64,000 nucleotides of DNA from Hyaloraphidium curvatum (lineage: Eukaryota > Monoblepharomycota > Hyaloraphidiomycetes > Hyaloraphidiales > Hyaloraphidiaceae): contig JAIVFI010000044.1 of the NCBI GenBank assembly GCA_025558095.1, positions 124,001-188,000 on the forward strand, read 5' to 3'. The translations under genes and the position numbers were made by a program. Shown in pieces: positions 53,001 to 62,900 of the stretch. The number at the start of each line of letters is the position of its first letter. The stretch's first letter is position 1. Under the pieces are notes generated by a model that did no database searches, was not told the origin of the DNA, and worked only from the letters and a program-made list of their open reading frames with translations.

Positions 53001-54572
53001 CCATTTTTCAATTTCCGGTATCCGGGGCCCGCCGTAGTCCTCGTCGTCGTCGCCGTCCGGATCAAGAGTCGCTTCCCAGTTGACCATGGACCGCCATTCG
53101 AAGCACTCCTTGACGCGCGCGTACCGCTGCTCTTCCTTGTCGTCCCGGATCGCCTTGGGGAACTCGGTGATGCCCGTCACGCACTCCTCGTAGCTGACCA
53201 GCAGGGTTTGCGCTTCAAGTTCCCAGCTCCCGACCCGCTTCACGATCGTGTTCACGTTGGGCTTGATCCGGCCGCCGTGGGTGAGCCCGTAAACGGGGCT
53301 CGGCCTGCCCGATCCGACGACGCCGGACGGCGGGGTGCCGTTCTCGCAGAAACCGCCGAGGTGTGTGACGAGGTACTTGAGGCGCTCCCTCAGAGGCAGG
53401 ATGTACCGGCTCCGCATGAGCATCGTGCCCTTCGAGCTCTGCGCCGACGGCGGTGGAAACAGGTTGAGGTGCAGCGTCACGGCGTTCTGAACCTCATCCG
53501 GCGCGAAGCTGCCCGCCGGCATCGCGTCCGCCCCGAGCCTGAGGACCATCTGGACCAGGCGGCGCCACGAGGCTTCCTCGCACCAGTAGACCCACTGGTC
53601 CGCCACTGCGCTGACGTCCACGGTCGGCACCTGCGGCCTGTCCTCCATCGGAACGACGCCTGTCGACGAGACGCTCACGGTCGACGGGATGCGCAGGCCG
53701 CGGCCCGAGCCGGCCGACGAGGGGTCCAATGCCGCCGCGACGGGGGACAGCTTCTGGCAGTACCACCCGAATACGCGGTCGAAGCAGCTGAACGAGGCGG
53801 CAAACTCGCTCTGGAGGTGGTACGCGAGCCCGCGGAGGACCCAGCCCTCGGCGACGAGCACCTTCATCGCATTGGTCCACCCCGAGTCGGCGGGGGGAGA
53901 GTCAGGCAGGTCATCGGGCAGGTCCGCGACCTGCAGAGCGGTGAGCGCCGCCTGGGGATCGCCCTTGACCAAGAGGTCCATCTTTGCGAGGAGGATATGG
54001 CACTGCCGCACGACGTCCAGCGGCGGAATGCGGGGCGCCGGGGCCCCTGCCGGGACCGGGGCTGCCAGACCCGAGGGTGTGGTGATGGAGATGCTGGGTC
54101 CTTGGGATCCCGAGGGCGGGGGAGCGAGCGATGACCCTGCCGGTGCTGCGGCGTCGGCAGACGCGGCCGCCTTGTCCCCGCCGCTGGGGCTCCTTGGCCT
54201 CTTGATCGCGAACGTCTGGAGCGCCGCGTCCAGCTTCATGCTGAACTTCGTCCCGCCGCTCTTTTCGATTGCCTTGAGGAGCAGCTCCCGCGGCCTGGCA
54301 AAGTCCTTCGGGTTGGGCGCCCGCGGCAGCAGCGTCGGCGCCACGTCGTAGTCCGGGTGCTCCTTGAGCAGCGGCGAGAGCTGCTGCCCCAGGATGGCCT
54401 CCGCCGTGATAAAGTCCTTGAAGATGGCCTTGCCCGAGTACTTTTCGTGCTTCCCGGCGAGGCGGTCGCGGATCAGCGCCCAGTTGCCCTGGCACCGCGC
54501 CTGGTCGATCTGCTGCTCGTAGGCGAGCAGCTTGGCCGACTTGGCGCCGGAACCGCTGCCGCCGGAAGCCAT
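50039..54572 (-). CDS. Ypp1/TTC7-like TPR scaffold of the plasma-membrane PI4-kinase complex
   Basis: Exons 54572-52977, 52917-50737 and 50683-50039 give 1,473 residues. Both introns use GTGAGC donors (59 and 53 nt). N-terminus: LAYEQQIDQARCQGNWALI, AEAILGQQLSPLLKEHPDYD, typical of TTC7/Ypp1. Middle and C-terminal TPR-like helices include GWVLRGLAYHLQSEFAASF, LYSQALGRCTIGQVDIAIGL, WHLLVLALSAS, LHLWLSASFLYRDLVLPDQA, and WLWNGRILAEIGQMRAAHPAL near the end. Ypp1 bridges Efr3 and Stt4. It is nearly twice the yeast length because of several Ser/Pro/Ala-rich insertions. Further in-frame introns cannot be excluded. Confidence 0.75.
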
Positions 54573-54974
54573 CGCGAGCGATTCCGAGGGAACTGCGCCG
54601 TTTGTCGACGGGTCGCGGAGGTTCGGATATGAACGCGTCCAAACCGCTACCGACGCGGCATCCCGGCCAGCCCGTGGCTCCTCGGGCTCAGATTGGTCTC
54701 GTCGACGACCGTTCCGGCGCGCAGGACCGGCAGTCGGCTCCGCAGCGGGAGTTCTCGGTGCACCGTGCACCGACTCCTTTGCTAGGCGAAATTTCTGCGC
54801 TAGCGATCGCACACAACCTCCTTTGACCTTCCCCTTCCTGCCCCATCCGAGGTAGCAGGAACCTCGTCTTCCTCTTATTCTCGATCATTTCTGACTCCCA
54901 GCCGCCCTCCCCGCCGCCCGAACCCCTCCGCCCCCGCCAAACGTGCCCGGCCCGCCTTCCCTTCAGACGCCGCC
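54573..54974. promoter_or_regulatory. Divergent promoter region, TTC7-like / TOM7
   Basis: 402 bp between divergent ATGs. The frame of the TTC7-like gene remains open upstream but has no ATG. A pyrimidine-rich tract lies just before TOM7. No specific site recognised. Confidence 0.3.
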
Positions 54975-55183
54975 ATGGAGGAGGAAACCCGGGACCGCAT
55001 CATGCGCCTCTTCGACTGGGGCCGGCAGATCTTCCACGTGGCCTACATCCCGCTGATCCTGTACCTCGGTGGGTCCCCGCCTCGCTTTGCCCGTGGGTTC
55101 TCGGGCTGACTTGCGCGGAAGGCTACACGCGGTCCAACCCGCGGCCGTCGCTGCTGAGGCTCATCTCGCCGCTGGCTTCGTGA
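54975..55183 (+). CDS. TOM7: Mitochondrial outer-membrane translocase subunit Tom7
   Basis: Exons 54975-55068 and 55122-55183 (53-nt GTGGGT intron) encode 51 residues: MEEETRDRIMRLFDWGRQIF, HVAYIPLILYLG, YTRSNPRPSLLRLISPLAS. This has the single helix, the invariant IPL-LYLG core and the RP-L--L-SPL end of Tom7. ATG is in a CGCCATGG context. Tom7 regulates assembly of the TOM complex and is tail-oriented in the outer membrane. The second exon is only 62 nt including the stop. Confidence 0.9.
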
Positions 55184-55751
55184 TTGCGGACTGATTGGGA
55201 GAGGGAGACGGGGCGGCCGTGCCCCGTTGTGCGGACTCGGTCGACGTGGCGTGGGGCCGGGGGACGTTAAGGCAGAGGACGCTGCTTGTCGTGGCTGGAA
55301 CCTGAATCGACGGTTGCGACGGGCGTGAACTTTGTTAGGAGCGACGGGACGGGCGGAGGATGCTTCGTGGCGCTTCCTGGGGTCTTCTTGGTTCGCCTCG
55401 ACAACTTGCTGGACTACCGCGATCAGACCCGCCGACTTTTGCCGTCCGCGGCCATCTAAACCCAGGAGCACAAGCTCGAGATGTTTCTTTGCCGCTTTCG
55501 GATGACGGATCTGTCCGTACGCCGCTCCAGGGTCACTGGGCTTCCTCTGAGCCGATCGGTCAGGTCCCTCCGGTCCGAGGCCGCGGGCCAACTGTCCGGC
55601 GCTCCGGCCGCCGCAATCTGCCTTCTACCTTTCTATCGTCGTCCTGCCTTCCAGAATAGCGGCATCGCGACGCATGAACTGATCGATGCCTCGCGGCCCA
55701 ACCTCGAAGCCGATCCGACGCCGCAATCCTGCACACTCCATCGTTCGCACA
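55184..55751. other. Intergenic upstream of the amine oxidase
   Basis: About 570 bp without a recognisable gene. Another in-frame ATG at 55686 could extend the amine oxidase by 22 basic residues. Confidence 0.35.
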
Positions 55752-57669
55752 ATGTCCCGCCGACAGCGCCGCCGCGCCTCCTCCACGGCCCCGGCCCCTT
55801 CCGAGGCCCCCTCGGAGCCCTCTGCGCCCGAATACGACCTCGTCATCCTCGGCGCCGGCGTCGCCGGGCTCGCGCTCGCCGCGCGCCTGCGCGCCGAATG
55901 GCCCGACAAGAGGACCGTCCTCCTCGAAGCCCGCTCCCGGATCGGCGGCCGCGTCTCCACCGAGCCCGTCGCCGGGGTGCCGGTGGACATGGGCGCGGCG
56001 TGGCTGCACGATCTGTCGCGGGACAACCCGCTCGCGGACCTCGTGAGGAGGACGGGGGTCAGGACCAAAGTCAGCGACTACGGGTACGCGGGGGGGAGCC
56101 ATTGGGATCTGAGGCCGGATTGGGGGGAGGGGGAGGAGGAGCCGCCTGCGGGGGTGAGGCCGATGGGGAGGAGGATGCCGAGGGAGGAGGCCGAGAGGGA
56201 GTACGGGACGTACGAGAAGTTCGAGGGGGAGCTGAACCGGCTGCGGGAGGAGCTGTTCAATGCCGAGGAGGCGGAGGACGCGCCGCTGGCGGACCTGGTG
56301 GACGCGGCCAAGGACGCGCTCGGGCTGGCCGGGAAGCGGGCCGCTTGGCTCGACGAACTGGTCTATACCTCGGTCGAGGAGGTCGAGGCGGCGGATTGCG
56401 AGGAGCTGAGCGCACTCTACTTTGACGAGGTGGACGTGGACGTCAACGGGGGCGTGAACCTGCTGTTTCCCGAAGGAGCGTGGAGTCTCTTCCAAAGGTG
56501 GGTCTCCATCTGCCCCTGCCGGACCAGATGCTGACGATTCTCGCAGCCTCGCCGAGGGCCTGGACATCCGTCTCGGCGCCGAGGCCGTTTCCGTCACCCA
56601 CGACCCCCGATCAAAGGTCGTCGCCGTGCGCACCCGCTCGGGCGAGTCTTTCCGCGCCTCGACGGTGGCCGTCACCGTCCCCCTCGGCGTGCTCAAGGCC
56701 GACCGCATCGCCTTCACCCCCGCCCTGCCCAAGCGGCTCCGCGAATCGGTGGACAAGCTCGGGTTCGGCACGCTGGACAAGGTCATCCTCCTGTTCCCGC
56801 GCGGCGCGCTGGGCAGGCTGCTCGATTCGGGGAGCGAGATACTGTACCTGCACCACGACGCGGACGAGGAGCGGGACGGGTTCCGGATCGTGGAGATGTT
56901 TGCCCTGGACGGGTGGACGCGGCACCTGGCGCCGCCCCCGGAGGTGGACGGGCTGGTCGGGTTCGTCGCGGGGAGCGGGGCGCGGCGGATGGAGGAGATG
57001 GGCGAGCGGGAGGTGCTGGACGTCGTGATGGGGAAGCTGAGGAGGGCGGACCCGGGTTTGCCCGATCCCGTGGAGGTGCGAATCACGAGGTGGGCGGGTG
57101 GCGGTTGCGGGCACGTGATCGTCAGCTGACGTCGACTTTTCAGGTGGGCGACGGACCCGTTCTCCCTGGGCTCGTACAGCTTCCACGCGCCGGGTTCTCA
57201 TCCGTCGGACCACGACGCCTTTACTGCCCCCGTGAACGGATGGCTCTATTTCGCCGGGTGGGTGGCCTCCCCACCCCGGGCCCGCCATCCGGACGATCGC
57301 CTGACGCCCCTGCCCCAATCCAGCGAACACACTTCGGACGTGTATCCTGCAACGATGCAGGGCGCCTACACCTCGGGCCTGCGGGTAGCGTCGCAGATCT
57401 CGGAGGCGTGGCTCGCTCCCACCCTGCCGCCGAGCATGCGGGCGGCGCGCGGACAGGCAGCCCCAGCGCCCCTGCCGGGCCAAATTTCGTTAGGAGGCCT
57501 GCAGATGCCGGCGAGTGGGATTCCGGAGTCTATGGACAGGCAGATGGCCGCCGGAGCGCAAGGTTTTGGCGGGGGCCCGTTCGGGGGTCCTCCCGGGCCG
57601 GATGCGGAGGGCGGACCGAGCGGAAAAGACGATGCAGGCAACGATGGAAAACGTAGGCCGAAGCTCTGA
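55752..57669 (+). CDS. Flavin-containing amine oxidase (polyamine oxidase/LSD1-like fold)
   Basis: Exons 55752-56497, 56547-57089, 57144-57257 and 57324-57669 give 582 residues. FAD-binding YDLVILGAGVAGLALAARL, VLLEARSRIGGRV, then VDMGAAWLHD; the middle has LAEGLDIRLGAEAVSV and TVAVTVPLGVLKADRIAF; C-terminal ITRWATDPFSLGSYSF and LYFAGEHTSDVYPATMQGA bind the flavin. All are standard amine-oxidase superfamily blocks and appear only after splicing. The last 90 residues are Gly/Pro/Asp-rich and end in a basic KRRPKL, perhaps a nuclear or tail signal. Substrate may be polyamines; SWIRM or other histone-demethylase domains are absent. Confidence 0.88.
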
Positions 57670-58314
57670 TTGAATTAATACGATCAGATGGGGAGGTCCT
57701 AATCGACTGCGGCTGCTCAGGGTGTCGCTCCTTTGAGCTCCGCTCGAAAAGGCATATGACCGCGGCCCGCCCGCCCTAAAACGGCTTCACGAACAGGTCT
57801 CCCCCCCGGGCGTAGGCTCACGGCCGGAGGCGGGATAGCGTCTGCGAGCGCATTCGACCCGCGCGGAACCCGCGCCGGGCGTCTGCGGCGGCGCCGCCAG
57901 GCGGAGCGACACCCGCGCCGCCGATCCCGCACAAGGGCCCGCACCGCACCGCATCGCGTGCGGCGGGGCGCAGCGGCCGCGACTCCGCGGCGCGCGCGAA
58001 TGGCGGCGCCCGAGCGGCGGACTGTGCGGCGGCGGGGCGCGGACGGCGCGCCCCCGGTGGCCGGCCGGCCCCGCGCGCGGCCCGCGGGGACCGCCCACCC
58101 CTGCGCGCTCCCGGCGGGCCATCCGCCGCATACGCGCCGCGCACACCCTGACTTTGCTGCGGACGGCCCGCAAACACCGCCCGCCGCCCGCCGGGGCGTC
58201 GCTTTCGCACCGGCGGACCGGCCAAACACGGCCGGGGAGATAACAACGGACGCACTGCCGCCCCCCTTCGGCACCCCATCTCCGCCGCCCGCGCACCGCG
58301 GCGCATGTACGGGC
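57670..58314. other. GC-rich intergenic region
   Basis: 645 bp, extremely GC-rich (57800-58250), no coding support; several CpG-rich runs. Probably the promoter of the secreted-protein gene. The open frames across it are Arg/Ala/Pro-rich and rejected. Confidence 0.35.
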
Positions 58315-59730
58315 ATGCGGACTATCCTGCCGCGCCGCCTGTGGGCCCGGGCGGCGCTGGTGTGCGCGCTGTTCGTATTGTTTGGCTGCCTCGTGCCCGT
58401 TTCGGACGCGGCCGCCGTCAAGCGCGAGCGCAGGTCCAAGGTGCCCGCGGCGAGCGCATCCGACGCATCTGTCCCGGGAACGCATGCGCAGGGCCGGCAG
58501 GCGGCGGTGTTTGCGGCGCAGGCTGCCGCATCGGCCGCATCCGCATCCAACCCTCCCCCCACCGCCACGGCGCGCTCGCTCGTCACCATCACCGGCACCC
58601 TGGCCGTCTCCGTGGCGCCCTCGAGGACCCCCACGCCCGAGCCGGACGACACCATGATGGACCTGCTGTCGGTGGTCGTCAACGAGGAGCTCTCGGACGA
58701 GTGCAAGAGCGCCCTGACCGGCCCGGCGTCGGTCAACGTGGTCGAGTCGTGCGGCCTCAAGGACTTCATCAACTCGGGCCCCGACGAGCACCTCGAGTTC
58801 CCGCACCTGGACCCGACCACGTACTCGTCCGAGCTGTCGCTCTCGCGCACGTGCTCCGAGTTTTCGGGCTGCCTCAACTCGCTCGAGGACTTTTACCAGA
58901 GCTCCGTCGACGCCTGCGGCGACCAGGTCATCTTTGACTTTTCCAACATCACGACCACGCTGGGCAAGGGCATCAACCCGTGGACGTCGGCGCCGATCGC
59001 CGGGGTGCCGGAAACCCTGGACGAGGACTACGACTCGCCGACCCCGGGCCGCGCCCCCGCCATTCCCCTCCCCCTCGCCCTCCTCATGCACCTGCCCGTC
59101 GTCCCGCAGCTGGCCAAGGTCAAGCTGACCATCGCCGACGTGCACTCTGTCGGCCGCTTCGCGCTGGCCGCGGCGTGCGCCACGGACCGCGAGGGCAACC
59201 TGTGCGTCAAGCAGCTCGTCAACCGCGTTTTGCCGGGCTATTACGACGAGAGCGACATGGCCATCGCCCCCAAGAACCAGAGCGAGCACGGCGACGGCGC
59301 CTCGCCGCGGGTCACGGAGCCCCCCGCCGCCGGCCACGCCGACGCGGAGCGGCCCTCCTTCTCTGACCTCCTCCGCCGGCTCATGCCCACCCTCCTCCCC
59401 TTCGACCTCCTGGACCTGCTCTCCAACTCGGACCTCCTCTGCTCCGAGTGCTTCCGCGTCGAGATGGCCGTCCTGGCCTCGCACTCGGGCGAGCGCATCC
59501 TCGACGCCCCCGCGCGCTCGTTCCTCGAGACGGCGTACCGCGCCACCCGCTCCGCCTGCCCGGGCTCGGGGATGGACCCCGACCTGGTGGTGGTGCAGCA
59601 CGCGATCGGGAGCGACGACAAGGGCAACGTCGACGGCCGCAAGATCAAGCGGCCCGCGCCGGCGGCGCAGCCCGCGCAGCCGAGGAAAAAGGGCGAGGGG
59701 TGGTGGGGCTGGCTGGCGAGGATGCTGTAA
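58315..59730 (+). CDS. Uncharacterised secreted protein
   Basis: Single exon, 471 residues. Signal peptide RAALVCALFVLFGCLVPV then SDAAA. An Ala/Thr-rich linker with Pro/Thr repeats precedes a body with paired Cys: SDECKSAL, VVESCGLKDF, SLSRTCSEFSGCLNS, VDACGDQ, AAACATDREGNLCVK, DLLCSECFRVEM. The Cys spacing and DLLxLL/SDLLCSECF motif repeat suggest a disulfide-bonded alpha-helical domain found twice. The C-terminus is basic and ends WWGWLARML. No family recognised; probable cell-wall or extracellular protein. Confidence 0.7.
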   Translation: MRTILPRRLWARAALVCALFVLFGCLVPVSDAAAVKRERRSKVPAASASDASVPGTHAQGRQAAVFAAQAAASAASASNPPPTATARSLVTITGTLAVSVAPSRTPTPEPDDTMMDLLSVVVNEELSDECKSALTGPASVNVVESCGLKDFINSGPDEHLEFPHLDPTTYSSELSLSRTCSEFSGCLNSLEDFYQSSVDACGDQVIFDFSNITTTLGKGINPWTSAPIAGVPETLDEDYDSPTPGRAPAIPLPLALLMHLPVVPQLAKVKLTIADVHSVGRFALAAACATDREGNLCVKQLVNRVLPGYYDESDMAIAPKNQSEHGDGASPRVTEPPAAGHADAERPSFSDLLRRLMPTLLPFDLLDLLSNSDLLCSECFRVEMAVLASHSGERILDAPARSFLETAYRATRSACPGSGMDPDLVVVQHAIGSDDKGNVDGRKIKRPAPAAQPAQPRKKGEGWWGWLARML

Positions 59731-59925
59731 AGGCGCATGCATGCGGACGCGTTGGTTTTGGACGATCGCGATACCTGGCCCCGCAGGGGCGACGGACCGG
59801 AACGGGCGCTGCGACCCGGCCGGCCGACCTTTCCTAATCTGTAATGCTGCTGTTCTTCCGCGAGCCTAGATTAAGTAGAGCCTGGTTCTATTGCATCCGC
59901 GGGGCCCGCATGCGCCTGAATGCGC

Positions 59926-62900
59926 CTAGTCCGAGTCCGAGTCGGTCGGCGGATCCGCTGCTCGGGCGACCTCCTCCACCTTCCACCCTTGCTTCCTCCC
60001 CTTTGCCTTGCTCCCGGCCTTGCTTCCCGCACCGAGGAGCCCCATCAGCCCCGCATCCGCCGCCCAACCCCCGCCCTCTTTGGGCTTCACCGGCGGCCAC
60101 CTCGCAACGACGTGGCCCCTCTCGGGCTCGCTGTACCACGCCGCCGCCTCCTTCCTCAGGAACCCCGGCTCGCCCCTCCACGCATCCAGCAGCGCCGCCC
60201 TGGACGCGATCCCGCGGCGCGCAAGCGCCGAGACGAGGTCCGCGCACCGGGGGAGGTGCTTCCCCGCGTCCGAGACCAGCGTGCGCGCGGGCTGCACGAG
60301 CTTCGGCACGAGCAGGGCAAAGGGGTCCGTGCGGCCGCCGCCGGGAGGGGAAAAGACGAGGCCGTCGAGCAGGGCGAGGGCGAAGCGGCGGGAGCGCTCG
60401 GTGGTGCCGGTGCCGGGGGGTGCGTCGGGGCCGGTGGGGAAGGGGACGCGGAGGGGGGAGGGGAGGGGCCATTTGCCCGCGTAGGTGGCGCGGGCGCGGC
60501 AGAGGACGGCATCCGAGGCAGGGTCGTAGGCCGGAGGGGGGTCGTCGAGGATTGGGTGCATGGCGCAGAGAGATTTCGGTGCTAGAGCCGGTATCCAGGC
60601 TTCCTTGACAACGGTACAGGTCTTGAGGACCTGAGAATCGGCGGCGGAGGGGTCCTTGAGGCCGCCGCGGGCGTCGAGAAGGGTTTCGCCGTCAGCGCCG
60701 AGCAACTCGTCGCGTGCCGACGATTCGGTGTAAACGATCCAGTCCGCGGGCGGGCGTAGAGGATGTAGCACGGAAGACGCATGAATCCGCACGACTGCGC
60801 CCGGCTGGCTTTCCAGGGTGGCATAGTTGGGCTGCCTCGAGTTGGGCAGGGGAGAAAGGCGGGCCAGCTGGTCGGGGAAGCCGGCAAAGACGAGCTGGCA
60901 CAGCGCGCTGCGCTGCTTGGCGTCCGGAGGAGGCAGTCGTCGATCGCCGGCGAGGGCCGCGAGGTTCGCCTGCACATTCGCGGAAGCCGCTGCGTATGGC
61001 GCCAGCACCGTACGCGCGAGGGAAGTCAGCTGCCCGCGCAGCTTGGCGACCTCGGCCATGCTCTTGGGGTTGAGAAAATGGTCTCTGCAGAAGCGCTCCA
61101 ACGCGGATTCCGAAAGGTGGGAGCGGCGGTGGTGCTCGTAGGCACCGATCGCGCCCAGCACGCGGAGGTGATCCGAGCCGGCGTCCGGTCCGGCAAACAT
61201 GGCCATGGCACGCCAGAACTTGCCGTGCCGGTGCTTGCGCTCCTCCTTGGAGGGACCTTCGCCCTCGTCGTCCTCGGGGTCTGCCACGTCCGCGCCCGAG
61301 AGCACGTCCGAGGGCCGGACAAAGACCTCGCCGGGCACGCTCATGCCGGCGACCAGCGCGATCACGTGCGCCAGGACGTTGTTCTCGGGGGGTTGTTGCG
61401 CGGCGAGCACGATCATCTTGGAGTAGCGCGGGCTGACGGGGAGCTTGCCCATGATGCGGCCGACTGCCGTCGCAGACAGGCTAGACGAGGAAGGGTCGAT
61501 CGCGCCCAGGTAGGTCAGCAGCTTCTCCGCTGCCCGTAAACGGTCCCGATCGGGCGGCGTCGGGTACGGAAAGTTGGCGACCTGCGCGATTCCCATCGAC
61601 TTCATCTGCAGCACGACGCCTGCCAGAACATGTTAGCATCCTGAGCCGGCAGATGCACGACAGCCACGAAAACGCACCTTCGAGCGGCACACGAGCAATT
61701 TCAGGCTCAGTCCACTCCCGAAACTTGTCCCCAAAGACGGCGCTGCTAAAGAGCCGGTAGCAGTGGCCAACGCCGACACGACCCGCACGGCCGGCACGCT
61801 GGTCCGCGCTGGCCCGGCTCGTCCACCCGGTGACGAACCGCTGCACGCCGGTCCGAGGATCGTAGTCCCGCGACTTGACCTTCCCAGAGTCAAGGACGTA
61901 GCGGATGCCCGGGATCGTGAGCGAGGTCTCGGCGATGTTGGTCGCCACGACGACAAGGCGGTGGCCCTCTGGCACGTCCTTGAAGATGCGCATCTGCGCG
62001 GCGTTCGGCAACAGCGAGTGCAGGGGGAGGATATGCAAGGGCTGGATCTGCTCGCGCGGGGTCGAAGACGGCGTCCGCAGAGCCTCTTGCAAAGTCGGGT
62101 CGGCGGCGTCCTGGGACTCTTCGTCCTCCTCACCCTCCAGGACCGCGACCTCCTCCTCCGAGTCGTTGCCGTCCTCGCCGCCCGAATCGCTCGCCCCCCC
62201 GTCGTCGGCGTCCGCGTCGGCCCTGCCGAGTTCGGCGTCCAGCTGCCCGTCGTCCTCCAAATCCGCATCGTCTTGCACGACGAATCCCTCCCCGCCCTTT
62301 ACCCGGTCGCCAGCCTCCTGTTCCTCGAGCGCCTCCCTCTCGCGGTCCAGTATCCTCTTTTTCGGGTACTTTTCCCGCAGCAGCCGGACCAGTTCGTCGA
62401 TCTCGGCGCGCCCGGTGAGAAAGACGAGCACCCCGCCCGGCGGCAGCCGCTCGTGGATCTTGCACAGCTTCCGAAAAGCCTCCTTGACGTACGCCCCCGG
62501 CCCCGTCGGCGTCACGCGCTGGAAGTGCACGACGACCTTGTACTGTCGCCCTTCGACGTTGACCACTGGCGGCACGCTCTCAAAGAGCGTCCTGTTGCCG
62601 GCAACGTCCTGCACCCGGAGCGTGGCGCTCATAATGACCAGCCGCAGCGGCTTCACCCCCGACCGCCTGGCCTGCTCCGAGTTGCGCAGCTTCACGATCC
62701 GGGAAAGCCAGCCGATGAGGACGTCGGTCCCGATCGTCCGCTCGTGGGCCTCGTCGAGGATGATGCACGAGTACTGCTTCAACAGCAGGTCGCCGCCCCC
62801 CTGCTCCTCGTTGGCGGCGCCGGAAAGCTCCCGGAGGAGGATGCCGTCCGTGACGAACTTGATCCTGGCGTCCCCAATGCCCTCGGACTTGTCGTAGCGC

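Noticed and set aside
57787-59742. 651-codon minus-strand frame opposite the secreted protein
   Set aside because: Val/Arg/Gly-rich antisense product of third-position GC bias; the plus strand has signal peptide and Cys pattern.
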